Below, piece after piece: positions 27,561-36,383 of a stretch of 64,000 nucleotides of DNA (positions are counted from its first letter, which is position 1; the number at the start of each line of letters is the position of its first letter). The stretch is from Chitinophaga agrisoli. GTDB lineage: Bacteria > Bacteroidota > Bacteroidia > Chitinophagales > Chitinophagaceae. Below the pieces are notes generated by a model. The model saw only the letters and a list, made by a program, of their open reading frames with translations, had not been told where the DNA came from and made no database searches. The stretch is from contig NZ_VUOC01000004.1 in NCBI RefSeq assembly GCF_008386695.1, positions 870,327 to 934,326 on the forward strand. The letters run 5' to 3'. A program made the translations under genes and the position numbers.

Positions 27561-28403
27561 TCAGCACTCTGATAACAGTGTGCTACCTCTTTTTCGCAGG
27601 GAGATGATATAATAATCCCCTATACCCCGCCAGGGCCAGGCGCTCTTCCACTTATCTTCCAGCCTGGTCATTCCTTTATACAACACCGGATGTTTTTCTG
27701 CAAACCCTTCTATATAGGATGGCGGCACAATGGTGCAAAGCCCTTCTGTGCTGAGCGTGGTAAAATCCGCGGCCAGCTGTTTCCGGATATAGGATGGGGA
27801 ATAATACCAGCATTTAAAATACACGCCTTCTACATGGGCTGTACGCCCGCGCCGGCTGAAGAAACGGCGGAAAGCCGTCCTGAATTTACCTTTGAGCGCC
27901 AGCAGGGTTTCCCACAGGCAAAATCTGGGCAGTACCACCAGGGTGACCATGCCACCAGGTTTTAGCAGGGATGAGAAGGATTGTAAGACCTTATCCAGGT
28001 CTTGCGTACAATTAAGCCCTGCAAAATTGGAGAAGATAAGATCATAGGGGCCTTTATTCCGCAGCTGTTCCAGCTGGGTATAGGAACACAATTCATTGCT
28101 CACTACATAATGCAGCTGGTGCAGCACCACTTTATCCCGCAATTGCTGCTGCATGCCTGCAGAGATATCCGTGGCATGTACTTTAAACCCTTTTTGTGCG
28201 AAAAAGATAGCGTCTTCGCCGGTGCCGCTGTTCAGCTCTAAGATGCTACTGCCGGGCTGCAGATATTTTAATACATGCTGGCGTACGCGCTCCCGTTTAT
28301 ATTGGATGATGGTATTACCGCTGTACAGCGCGTCAAATACGCCGGATTGGCTGCTGAAGGCAGCCTGCGCAAAATGTTCATTACTGCTGGTGATCGCTTT
28401 CAT
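27561..28403 (-). CDS. Class I SAM-dependent methyltransferase
   Basis: A 280-residue methyltransferase. Motif I is ILELNSGTGEDAIFFAQKG, an unusual LNSGTG variant of the E/DxGxGxG loop. It is followed by VHATDISAGM (motif II acidic residue) and YDLIFSNFAGLNC (motif IV) with a leader loop LLKPGGMVTLVV. The C-terminus has a basic patch (RRFFSRRGRT). It is the last gene of the radical-SAM operon and overlaps the B12-type radical-SAM gene by 4 bp. The substrate is likely a product of those enzymes or a sugar; that is inference. Confidence 0.88.
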   Translation of the reverse strand: MKAITSSNEHFAQAAFSSQSGVFDALYSGNTIIQYKRERVRQHVLKYLQPGSSILELNSGTGEDAIFFAQKGFKVHATDISAGMQQQLRDKVVLHQLHYVVSNELCSYTQLEQLRNKGPYDLIFSNFAGLNCTQDLDKVLQSFSSLLKPGGMVTLVVLPRFCLWETLLALKGKFRTAFRRFFSRRGRTAHVEGVYFKCWYYSPSYIRKQLAADFTTLSTEGLCTIVPPSYIEGFAEKHPVLYKGMTRLEDKWKSAWPWRGIGDYYIISLRKRGSTLLSEC

Positions 28404-29866
28404 GCCGTTGCTTTTTCCAGTCTGTTCAGCTTCTGTTTCTCAATAAAAGTAAGCGGCGCATAATAGACCACAGAGCAGGCGGCCTTTAACCGGGCCATAC
28501 TAAGCCTGAACGGGTTGCGCAACAGCTGCCGGATATTATGTTTGGCCAGGTGTTTATGATAGTTCTGGTGCACATAGGCATGCAGTTGTTTATAAAAAGC
28601 CGGCGGGAAGGTGTTGCGGAACATCAACGCCATTTCATCAGAATCTGTCCAGTTGGTCTTCTTTTGCAGCTCCGCTTTTACGTTCTCGTAGAATACGGTG
28701 CCGGGCAGCGGGTAAGATACGGAGATGCCTATCTGGTGCGGCAGCAGCTCATTGATCATATTGATGGTAAGCAGGATATCTTCACGGGTCTCTCCCGGGT
28801 AGCCAAATTGGATAAAAAAAGAAGGTTTAACACCATACTGTTTCATCAACCGGGTAGACTCGTGGATCTGGGCGATAGTAGTTCCCTTATCCATAGCGTC
28901 CAGTATTTTCTGGGAGCCGCTTTCCGCGCCTATCCACACATTATCACAGGCGGCGCTGGCCAGCGCCTGTACCAAGCCTTCTTCTACCAGCAGATCTGCC
29001 CGGGACTGGATCTTGAATTTAATATGCAGGTCTTCCTCCTCCAGGATGCGGGAGAACTCCTTTACCCAGCCGGGTTTTAAGCCAAAGATATCGTCACAGA
29101 ACCAGATATGTTCTACCTGGTATTTTTCCTTGAGCAGCTTCATCTCCCCTACCACATGCTGCGGGCTACGGGAGTTGTAACGGTTGCCATAAATGGGTTT
29201 GGCGCACCAGTTGCATTTAAAGGGGCAACCGCGGGTAGTGCTCATATTAATGGAAAAATAACCGGCGCTTTTGAGCCAGGTTTCTTTATAGCGGTCCATA
29301 TCTACCAGGTCCCAGGCCGGCAGGGGCAGTATGTCCAGGTCGCGCATAACGGCGCGGCCGGGGGTAGTAACAGGTTTACCATCTGCCTTATAGGCCAGCC
29401 CTTTGATGGCGGCAAAATCTGTATGACCGGCTTTTATACGCTCCGTCAATTCCAGCAAGGTTTGTTCGCCTTCGCCTATGATCACAAAATCTGCGCCCTG
29501 CGCTAAGTATTCCGCGTAATGGTCTGTAGCGTCTGAGCTGGAAACAATCACCGTACAACCCCGTTCCTTTGCCAGCTTACACATGGTAAAGGCGGCCTCC
29601 CGCATATTGGTGAGGCACATTTTGGTGAGATAGTTGAACCCATCGTCATAGATCACGAAAAAGTCCGGGCGGTGTTGGTCCAGCTGTACGCTTACTGCCT
29701 GCGGGTCCTGTACGAACATCACATCATATAAGGATACGTTGTAACCATGTTCCCGCATCAGCGCAGCCGCATAGATAGTACCCAGTGGCGGGTATGGCTG
29801 CCCTATGGCCCATTGTTTTGGGTCGAACCGGAGATGATAGGAATGGGTGAAGAGTATGTTGTTCAT
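28400..29866 (-). CDS. B12-binding-domain-type radical SAM enzyme
   Basis: A 488-residue protein. The N-terminal ~140 residues form a Rossmann-like B12-binding-type domain (PPLGTIYAAALMREHGYNVSLYD ... FVIIGEGEQTLLEL), without the DxHxxG base-off motif. The radical SAM motif CxxxCxxC is Cys214, Cys218 and Cys221 (TRGCPFKCNWC). The TIM-barrel part follows with HIWFCDDIFGLK, WIGAESGSQKILDAMDKG and GYPGETREDI. Family members include C-methyltransferases and ring-forming enzymes. It has neighbours 8 bp upstream and 4 bp overlapping downstream. A second enzyme of the same class is in this operon. Confidence 0.92.
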   Translation of the reverse strand: MNNILFTHSYHLRFDPKQWAIGQPYPPLGTIYAAALMREHGYNVSLYDVMFVQDPQAVSVQLDQHRPDFFVIYDDGFNYLTKMCLTNMREAAFTMCKLAKERGCTVIVSSSDATDHYAEYLAQGADFVIIGEGEQTLLELTERIKAGHTDFAAIKGLAYKADGKPVTTPGRAVMRDLDILPLPAWDLVDMDRYKETWLKSAGYFSINMSTTRGCPFKCNWCAKPIYGNRYNSRSPQHVVGEMKLLKEKYQVEHIWFCDDIFGLKPGWVKEFSRILEEEDLHIKFKIQSRADLLVEEGLVQALASAACDNVWIGAESGSQKILDAMDKGTTIAQIHESTRLMKQYGVKPSFFIQFGYPGETREDILLTINMINELLPHQIGISVSYPLPGTVFYENVKAELQKKTNWTDSDEMALMFRNTFPPAFYKQLHAYVHQNYHKHLAKHNIRQLLRNPFRLSMARLKAACSVVYYAPLTFIEKQKLNRLEKATA

Positions 29867-29874
29867 AATGATCG

Positions 29875-30924
29875 TCAGTTCAATTTAGCCCCTGGCCGTA
29901 AATTTAATGCACACACACATTTTACGCAGGTGTCGTCTTTATCCATATCCAGCGACTTACGGAAGGCGATGGCTTTTTTACTGTTGATGATATCCTCCAG
30001 CGAGGCGTCCCGGATATTGCCCATCACCTCATGAAAGAAACAGGGGCGCACGCTGCCATCCGCCTCTATAACAGCAGATACCCAGGGGGCGTTACATTTC
30101 TTATAAGGAAAGGCGTTATGGCCGTAGAAAGCGCTGTAGTATTGATAGATATGCTGGATCTTCAACGGCGATTCCGCGATGAAGCGGGTATGGAAATCGT
30201 CCTTATTGTTGAGGAGGATGTTATCCACGATAGTTTGCAAGGCCGGCAGCTCCGCTTCGGAGATCAGTATCTCATCCTGCCGCGGCTCATCCCAGGCGGT
30301 AGGGCGGTTAAAGGCATTGCTGCTCACATCTGCCGGTAAGAAACTGATCTGGTCCAGCTGCAAGGTTTTGGCGGCGGCAATAATAGCCGGCCACTGGCGG
30401 TAGTTAAGCCGGTGGATCACCGTTCTGCCGGTGACCCGGAACTGCGGGTTAACTGCTTTTAAGGCGGCTATCCCTTCCTGCAATTTCTTAAACGCGTGGG
30501 GGATATTACGGATCTGGTCATGCAACGCTTCATCCCCATCCAGGGAAATGATCACATCATCCACCCATTGCAGGATATCTGCCGCATGGTGTTTTATGGC
30601 CAGGCCGGTAGAGAGTAAGCTGATACGGATACCCTGGCTTTTTATGATCTGGCAGAGGCGGAAGAAATTAGGGCTTAATAGCGCCTCGCCGCCAGACATC
30701 AGCACCTGTTGTGTACCAAACTTCCGGAGTGCGTTCATCAGGCCATTTACATCCGCTTCTGTCAACTGCTTCAGGTTCTTGTTATCCTTCCAGATATCAC
30801 ACATCACACAACGGCAGTTACAGGCGCTGTGCGGCATCAGTATCACGATGGGCAAGGCCGTTATCCGGTCCGTCTGCAAAGTGCGGTAACGCTGGAAAGT
30901 ATGGTAGATGGAGGTTCCTGTCAT
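29875..30924 (-). CDS. Radical SAM protein with SPASM-like C-terminus
   Basis: A 349-residue enzyme. The cluster motif is Cys35, Cys39 and Cys42 in PHSACNCRCVMCDIWK, with an additional Cys37. The barrel continues with VLMSGGEALLSPNFFRLCQII, the GGE motif that binds SAM, and VIISLDGDEALHDQIR. The C-terminal region has further cysteines (KKCNAPWVSAVIEADGSVRPCFFHEVMGN, then DTCVKCVC), as in SPASM or Twitch domains that bind auxiliary iron-sulfur clusters. Such enzymes modify peptides or small molecules. No precursor peptide gene is evident close by. The gene lies 2 bp from the next methyltransferase. Confidence 0.92.
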   Translation of the reverse strand: MTGTSIYHTFQRYRTLQTDRITALPIVILMPHSACNCRCVMCDIWKDNKNLKQLTEADVNGLMNALRKFGTQQVLMSGGEALLSPNFFRLCQIIKSQGIRISLLSTGLAIKHHAADILQWVDDVIISLDGDEALHDQIRNIPHAFKKLQEGIAALKAVNPQFRVTGRTVIHRLNYRQWPAIIAAAKTLQLDQISFLPADVSSNAFNRPTAWDEPRQDEILISEAELPALQTIVDNILLNNKDDFHTRFIAESPLKIQHIYQYYSAFYGHNAFPYKKCNAPWVSAVIEADGSVRPCFFHEVMGNIRDASLEDIINSKKAIAFRKSLDMDKDDTCVKCVCALNLRPGAKLN

Positions 30925-30926
30925 GA

Positions 30927-31667
30927 TTATCTGTTAATACATATCCAGTAAAAAGGATGTTTGCGGAACAGCTTATTAATGAGCTGCGCCGGGTGGAACA
31001 GGATGCGGTAGTTAAAACCCTCCAGGTCCTGCAGGCGGTGATGAAAATAATACGCCGCCATAGCGGGATAGCCCTGGCTGGTAAAATGCTCCACGGTACG
31101 TTTCTGCGCATCCGCCGCCTGCTCCGGGGTGTAGAACATGGTATCCACGATATGTATTTCCCCATCGGCTGTTAAACATTGCTGTACCTGTTGCAGCATA
31201 TCTCCCAGCGGAGAGAAGTATTGCAGGGAGGCCGCAAATACCACCACATCGAATTGTATGCCCGGGAAACGGCCAGGCGCAAAATCGTCCGCAACAAACT
31301 GCAGGTTATCCTGTTTAAAAACGCGGGCCGCCTGTTGCAGCTCTACCTGGTTAATATCCATGCCGGTTACATTGGCGCCTGCTATACCCGCCAGCATGGC
31401 AGAGAGCCAGCCATTGCCGCAACCGATTTCCAGTATGTGCAGGGGCCGGCGTTTGCCGCGCAGGTAATTGAGCAGCCGTGCCGCAGAGCGTTTGCGGATC
31501 TCCCACTCCCCCGCATGGCGGTGACTAGGCGTTATATCCGGCAGCCGCCGCAGCTGCTCATCCGTATAGATACGTTGCTCCTGCTGCCGTACGCCCAGGT
31601 ATAGCTGTTCAAAAGCGACATAAGAGGCGCTTCTTTTTTCCGGCAGTGTCTGACTACATGTACTCAT
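30927..31667 (-). CDS. Class I SAM-dependent methyltransferase
   Basis: A 246-residue methyltransferase. Motif I is HILEIGCGNGWLSAMLAGI around residues 78-96, followed by VTGMDINQVEL (acidic residue after strand 2), LQFVADDF and FDVVVFAASLQYF. The N-terminal 70 residues are helical and basic and may form a substrate cap. It sits between a radical-SAM gene (1 bp) and a SPASM-type gene (2 bp), which is strong evidence for a shared pathway. The C-terminus is Arg/Phe rich (LFRKHPFYWICINR). Confidence 0.9.
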   Translation of the reverse strand: MSTCSQTLPEKRSASYVAFEQLYLGVRQQEQRIYTDEQLRRLPDITPSHRHAGEWEIRKRSAARLLNYLRGKRRPLHILEIGCGNGWLSAMLAGIAGANVTGMDINQVELQQAARVFKQDNLQFVADDFAPGRFPGIQFDVVVFAASLQYFSPLGDMLQQVQQCLTADGEIHIVDTMFYTPEQAADAQKRTVEHFTSQGYPAMAAYYFHHRLQDLEGFNYRILFHPAQLINKLFRKHPFYWICINR

Positions 31668-31668
31668 A

Positions 31669-33174
31669 TCAAAAGCCCTGTATTTCCGGTTGCCTGTAAC
31701 GCCATACCTTATGCAGCAGTTTTATCTCATAAGGGTAGTTATACAAGTTCACCTTATAGCGCAGGCCGGCTACCAGTTTAAGGGCGCGTTTCTTTAACGT
31801 GTTCAGCCGTATATCCGTAGCGGTAGGATATACGCCATTTAATACCGTTTCAAAATTCCGGATGCGGTCTATCATCTCCGGTTTTAACCAGGGCGTAAGC
31901 GGGTTCTTACGCAGGTCAAAGTTCTCCCAGGCAGGGCTTATCCAGTCTTCCAGTGTTTTAGGGAAGCTAAAGCCGCTGGCCAGTACCTGTTTGTACATCT
32001 CTGAGCCTTCCATGGGCACCGGGCTGTAGGTATACATCACGATCTCTGTATTGGGGTTCACCGCTTTTACCTTTTTGATGAAATGCAGGTCAAAATCGAT
32101 CTGCGCCTGTACCTGCTCCGGCGTAGGCGCGGGCGTGCCCAGTACAAAGGAATATTCCGGGATGATATCAAACTGCTTTAACCGCTCCGCAAACTCGATG
32201 ATCTGTTTACCGGTTTGGGTGCCGCCTTTATCCAGCTGTTGCAGCACCGCGTCGTTACCGCTTTCTGCTCCAAAGAAGATCATCGTGCAGCCTGCATCGC
32301 GCATAGCCGCCAGGGATTCGTCCTTAAAGCGGCTCATGGTATCAATACGGGCCATACCCCACCATTTCATCTTTTCCTTCCCGATCAGTTTGCAGAACTC
32401 CACGGTACGTTTCTCTGATACAAAGAAATTGTTATCATGGAACTCAATGGCGTCTGCGCCCCAGTTATCCTTGATGTATTTGATATCGTTATAAGTGCGT
32501 TGGGCAGATTTTGCTTTCCAGCGGGCCTCGTAGGTAGGCACCACGGCGCAGAAAGAGCAGGTAAAAGGGCAGCCTATACTGGAATGGTAGGCCATGGTCT
32601 TTTCGCCCAGGTAGGTTTTGCCCAGGTAGTGCTTGCGGATGTTATAGAACCCGTTCAGCTTATCATATGGCAGTGCGGGCAGGGTATCCTGCTCTATCAG
32701 GTCTTCTTTAGGGGTTTTCTTCACTTTACCGGCCGGATCCAGGTAAATGAGGTTCTTGATCAGCTCATAGGGCGCATTGCTCTCCAGGGCGTCTATAAGG
32801 CGGGGAAAGGCATAGTCGCCAGGGCCGTTGATCACAAAATCCACATAACCGGAATTAAGCGTAGGGCCCGGGTGGTTGGTAGGGAAATATCCGCCCCAGA
32901 TGATCGTTACCTCCGGGTATTGTTCCTTTACCGCTTTGGAAGCGGCAATAGCCCCTTTTAGCTGGGGGCCGGGCATTACCGTAATGCCCACATATTTCAG
33001 ATCGCCCTGGCCTATGTACGACAATATTGTCGCCACCGGGTCAAGGTCACAGTTGCCGTCTACGATCACCCAGTCATACCTGCCCTCTATAGATGCGGCA
33101 ATACTTAATATAGCATTGGGAATACGGTGTTTGGCATTGGCGCTTTTAGGATTGAATAATAAGATCTTGCTCAT
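31669..33174 (-). CDS. B12-binding-domain-type radical SAM enzyme
   Basis: A 501-residue protein and the first gene of the five-gene minus-strand operon. The N-terminal B12-binding-type domain is visible in YVGITVMPGPQLKGAI and VTIIWGGYFPTNHP ... FVINGPGDYAFPRLI. The iron-sulfur motif is Cys202, Cys206 and Cys209 (IGCPFTCSFC). Barrel signatures follow (DAIEFHDNNFFVS, MIFFGAESGNDAVLQQLDKG, YSFVLGTP). It resembles the enzyme at 28400 in layout but not closely in sequence, so the two probably do different steps. The promoter should lie in the divergent spacer 33175-33370. Confidence 0.92.
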   Translation of the reverse strand: MSKILLFNPKSANAKHRIPNAILSIAASIEGRYDWVIVDGNCDLDPVATILSYIGQGDLKYVGITVMPGPQLKGAIAASKAVKEQYPEVTIIWGGYFPTNHPGPTLNSGYVDFVINGPGDYAFPRLIDALESNAPYELIKNLIYLDPAGKVKKTPKEDLIEQDTLPALPYDKLNGFYNIRKHYLGKTYLGEKTMAYHSSIGCPFTCSFCAVVPTYEARWKAKSAQRTYNDIKYIKDNWGADAIEFHDNNFFVSEKRTVEFCKLIGKEKMKWWGMARIDTMSRFKDESLAAMRDAGCTMIFFGAESGNDAVLQQLDKGGTQTGKQIIEFAERLKQFDIIPEYSFVLGTPAPTPEQVQAQIDFDLHFIKKVKAVNPNTEIVMYTYSPVPMEGSEMYKQVLASGFSFPKTLEDWISPAWENFDLRKNPLTPWLKPEMIDRIRNFETVLNGVYPTATDIRLNTLKKRALKLVAGLRYKVNLYNYPYEIKLLHKVWRYRQPEIQGF

Positions 33175-33274
33175 AAAATAACCTGCTTTAACATTAACCT
33201 GTATCTGTTGATTATCAATTACTAATCCCTGTATATAAAATGAATGTTTATAATATACGTGCAGTTATGCCGGC

Positions 33275-33311
33275 GGGTTGCCTGTGGGGTTAAATAAAAC
33301 ACAGGCAACCC
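33275..33311. promoter_or_regulatory. Hairpin in the divergent spacer of the radical-SAM and methyltransferase operons
   Basis: A perfect 12-bp inverted repeat GGGTTGCCTGTG (33275-33286) and CACAGGCAACCC (33300-33311) encloses a 13-base AT-rich loop. It is 101 bp from the minus-strand start and 60 bp from the plus-strand start. No T-run follows on either strand, so an operator or leader hairpin fits better than a terminator. Confidence 0.5.
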
Positions 33312-33370
33312 CGGGTAATTAACACTCGTATTCAATACATTAGTATATCTGAATTTTAATTAATACCACC

Positions 33371-34111
33371 TTGCTCAACACGATAAAAAAGATCATCCGC
33401 GGGAACATTTTCCAGCCTGTTTTAGTGGAAAAACCTTCAGAAGAGGCCTATGACCTGTGGTCAGAGAATTATGACCAGCAGCCCGGCAACCTGATGCTGG
33501 ATATGGACGAAGCGCTGTTTCCGGAACTGCTGGGCGGTTTACTGCTGGATGATAAACAGGTAGCGGATATTGGCTGCGGCACCGGCCGGCACTGGGCCAA
33601 GCTGTTCCAGGCCAACCCGGGCAGTCTTACGGGGTTTGACGTATCCGGCGGTATGCTGCAACGCCTGCAGGAGAAATTCCCCGCCGCCCATACCCGTAAG
33701 ATAACGGACAACCGCTTTACGGATGTGGCAAACGGCACGTTCGATGTGATCGTATCTACCCTTACTGTAGCGCATATCCAGGACATTACGGAAGCCCTGA
33801 GCGCCTGGAGCCGGATCCTGAAAAAGGAAGCGGATATCATCATCACGGATTTTCACCCGGATGTGCTGGCGCAGGGCGGTAAACGTACTTTCCAGCACCA
33901 TAACAAACCCATGGCGGTAGCCAATTTTGTACACCATGTAGCGGATATTGAACAGCTGCTGGCCGGGCATGGCTTCCGGCTGGTGGAACGCAAGGAACGT
34001 ATTGTGGATGAATCTGTAAGGCATTATTATATGGCCAAAAACGCGCTGCCCTTATATGAGCAGTATAAAGGCGCCCGTATGATCTATGGCCTGCATCTGA
34101 GAAGGGACTGA
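33371..34111 (+). CDS. Class I SAM-dependent methyltransferase
   Basis: A 246-residue methyltransferase with motif I VADIGCGTGRHWAKLFQA, then LTGFDVSGGM, and FDVIVSTLTVAHI with ILKKEADIIITDFHP. The motif pattern matches methyltransferase domains of the Methyltransf_11/25 type. The start is a TTG at 33371 giving LNTIKKIIRGNIFQPV; the nearest in-frame ATG, at 33492, would remove the family-typical YDLWSENYD segment. The gene is 2 bp upstream of the amidohydrolase gene. Its operon faces the radical-SAM operon. Confidence 0.85.
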   Translation: MLNTIKKIIRGNIFQPVLVEKPSEEAYDLWSENYDQQPGNLMLDMDEALFPELLGGLLLDDKQVADIGCGTGRHWAKLFQANPGSLTGFDVSGGMLQRLQEKFPAAHTRKITDNRFTDVANGTFDVIVSTLTVAHIQDITEALSAWSRILKKEADIIITDFHPDVLAQGGKRTFQHHNKPMAVANFVHHVADIEQLLAGHGFRLVERKERIVDESVRHYYMAKNALPLYEQYKGARMIYGLHLRRD

Positions 34112-34113
34112 TC

Positions 34114-35283
34114 ATGATCCTGCAACAACTTATACCAGCAGATAAAGGCCGGGGGGAGCCGGTGAATGTGCGCATCAGCAGCGGCACCATATCCGCCGTA
34201 TCTGCTGCGCCCATACTGCCGGGTGTTACCGGGCCCCTACGCCTTCATTTTGAGGATGCGCTGGTATTTCCGGGCCTGATCAATTCCCATGACCACCTGG
34301 ACTTTAACCTGTTTCCCCAGCTGGGCAGCCAGTTTTACCGCAGTTATACAGAATGGGGCAAACATATCCATACACATCATAAAGAAGAGATAGCCCGGGT
34401 GCTGAAAGTACCGTTAGTCCTGCGGGAACAATGGGGCGTACTCAAAAACCTGGTATGCGGCGTTACCACGGTGGTGAACCACGGCGCGCCGGTAACACTG
34501 CAGGAGCGGCTGATCAGTATTAACGAGCACTATCATTGCCTGCACTCCATACAGTTTGAGCAGCAGTGGAAGCTAAAGCTCAATAACCCGGCAAAACTGG
34601 GCCGCCCGGTAGTGATACATGTAGGCGAGGGCACCAATGAAGCCGCCAGCCAGGAGATAGACCAGCTTACCCGCTGGAACCTGCTGGGCAAACCGCTCAT
34701 CGGCGTACATGCCGTAGCCATGTCTGAAGCCCAGGCCCGTAAATTTGAGGCCATTGTATGGTGCCCGCAATCCAACTATTTCCTGCTGGATGAAACCGCC
34801 CCGGTAGATCAGCTGCAGAAACATACCCGGGTGCTTTTTGGCACTGACTCAACCCTTACCAGCCACTGGGATATATGGGAGCATATCCGTACCGCGCGCG
34901 CCACCGGGCTGCTGGCAGATATGGAACTGTACCAGACCCTTAACGCCAACCCCGCCGCCATATGGAGAACACAGAACGACCGTATACAACCGGGCTATAA
35001 GGCAGACCTGGTAGTGAGCAAACGCAAAGACCCGGAAAGCGGCATAGCCTCTTTTTTCGCCAACGGACCGGAAGACCTGTTACTGGTGGTGCACCAGGGC
35101 AACATACGCCTGTTTGATGAAAGCCTGCTGCCGCAATTGAACACCATGGACCTGGCCGGCTTTAGCAGGATACATATTAACGGCGCCCGTAAATATGTAC
35201 AGGCGGATGTACCGGCGCTGATCAGGAACATACGGCACTATTACCCGGAAGCCCCCTTCCCATTTACCGCAGATGAGCCATGA
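34114..35283 (+). CDS. Amidohydrolase superfamily protein (chlorohydrolase/cytosine-deaminase-like)
   Basis: A 389-residue metal-dependent hydrolase. The HxH motif is in INSHDHLDF, the next His ligand is in VVIHVGEGTNE, another in IGVHAVAMSEA, and the catalytic Asp in LFGTDSTLTSHWDIW, followed by the late LNANPAAIWRTQNDRIQPGYKADLVV segment of the beta-sandwich subdomain. This order fits deaminase or dechlorinase-like enzymes with one metal. In this locus it may deaminate or hydrolyse a cyclic amide-bearing sugar or lipid; that is inference. The start overlaps nothing, and the next gene begins 4 bp before this one ends. Confidence 0.9.
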   Translation: MILQQLIPADKGRGEPVNVRISSGTISAVSAAPILPGVTGPLRLHFEDALVFPGLINSHDHLDFNLFPQLGSQFYRSYTEWGKHIHTHHKEEIARVLKVPLVLREQWGVLKNLVCGVTTVVNHGAPVTLQERLISINEHYHCLHSIQFEQQWKLKLNNPAKLGRPVVIHVGEGTNEAASQEIDQLTRWNLLGKPLIGVHAVAMSEAQARKFEAIVWCPQSNYFLLDETAPVDQLQKHTRVLFGTDSTLTSHWDIWEHIRTARATGLLADMELYQTLNANPAAIWRTQNDRIQPGYKADLVVSKRKDPESGIASFFANGPEDLLLVVHQGNIRLFDESLLPQLNTMDLAGFSRIHINGARKYVQADVPALIRNIRHYYPEAPFPFTADEP

Positions 35284-36383
35284 AGTTTGTATTCGCCAGT
35301 TATATCACCATACCAGATTTTAACGAGCCGGAGGCCTGGTTACACCGCATACGCGCCTATGCCGGTATACACGCGGCTTTAAGCAGGGAACATGAAGTAG
35401 TTTGCGTGGAACAGATCAACTACGAAGGCGTACATATGAAAAATGGCGCACAGTATCATTTCCTGCGGCTGCCATCCGCCCAGAAATTCTTTCCCAAACA
35501 GCTGCACCGTTTTATAAAGGAGCAGTTGCCGGATGTAGTGGTCATCCATAGCCTGTATTATCCCCTGCAGGTAATGCAGCTGCGCCGTTACCTGGGCGAT
35601 AAGGTAAAGATCATTATCCAGCACCATGCGGAGCAGCCGTATACCGGCCTTAAGAAATACCTGCAGCGCCGCGCAGATAACGCGGTAGACGCTTACCTGT
35701 TTGCCTCCCGGGAAATGGGGCTGGATTGGATCCGCAGGGGCAACCTGGGCAACCCGGATAAGATCAACGAGGTAATGGAGCTCTCCTCCGTATTTTACCC
35801 GATAGATAAAACAGCGGCCCTAACCCGGACAAAAGCCGGCGGAGCACCGGTATACCTCTGGGTGGGCCGTTTAAATGATAATAAAGACCCCTTGAATGTA
35901 GTACGGGCCTTTCTGCAATTTGCCGCCCATCAGCCGGCGGCAAAGCTGTATATGATCTACCATACTACAGAGTTGTTAGGCGAGATCCAACAGCTGCTGC
36001 ACAACCATCCGCAGCAACATGCCATTGTGCTTACAGGGCAGGTACCGCATGATGCGTTGTTATACTGGTATAACAGTGCGGACTATATTATTTCCGGCTC
36101 TTATTACGAAGGCAGCGGTACGGCTATCTGTGAGGCCATGTCCTGCGGTTGTATACCCATAGTGACCAATATCCCCTCTTTCCGGATGATGACGGATCAT
36201 GGCCGTTGCGGCTTTTTGTATGAAGCAGGGAATGAGGAGGCTTTATTACAGGTTCTGCAACAAACCATCTCATTGGATAGCGCGGCTAAAAAGCAGTTAT
36301 GCCTGGATTTTTTCCGCACCCATCTTTCCTTCCAGGCCATTGCCCGGCGGATGCAGGAGATCGCAGGGGGGCTGGTTAAATAA
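35280..36383 (+). CDS. Family 4 glycosyltransferase (GT-B fold)
   Basis: A 367-residue enzyme. The donor half shows VYLWVGRLNDNKDPLNVVRAF, VLTGQVPHDALLYWYNSADY and SYYEGSGTAICEAMSCGCIPIVTNI, the E-x7-E region of GT4. Its N-terminal half (SREHEVVCVEQINYEGVH) is less typical. It overlaps the amidohydrolase gene by 4 bp and is the last gene of the three-gene plus operon, converging with the next glycosyltransferase with no intergenic space. Confidence 0.92.
   Translation: MKFVFASYITIPDFNEPEAWLHRIRAYAGIHAALSREHEVVCVEQINYEGVHMKNGAQYHFLRLPSAQKFFPKQLHRFIKEQLPDVVVIHSLYYPLQVMQLRRYLGDKVKIIIQHHAEQPYTGLKKYLQRRADNAVDAYLFASREMGLDWIRRGNLGNPDKINEVMELSSVFYPIDKTAALTRTKAGGAPVYLWVGRLNDNKDPLNVVRAFLQFAAHQPAAKLYMIYHTTELLGEIQQLLHNHPQQHAIVLTGQVPHDALLYWYNSADYIISGSYYEGSGTAICEAMSCGCIPIVTNIPSFRMMTDHGRCGFLYEAGNEEALLQVLQQTISLDSAAKKQLCLDFFRTHLSFQAIARRMQEIAGGLVK

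Noticed and set aside
27548-27600. A possible shared terminator between the converging nucleotidyltransferase and methyltransferase genes
   Set aside because: The only complementarity (AGCAC ... GTGCT) is 5 bp, lies mostly within the methyltransferase coding end, and has no T-run.
29875-30924. A peptide-modifying (RiPP) role for the SPASM-like radical SAM enzyme
   Set aside because: I searched the intergenic spaces around it for a short Cys- or Gly-rich precursor gene and found none; the context is glycan synthesis.
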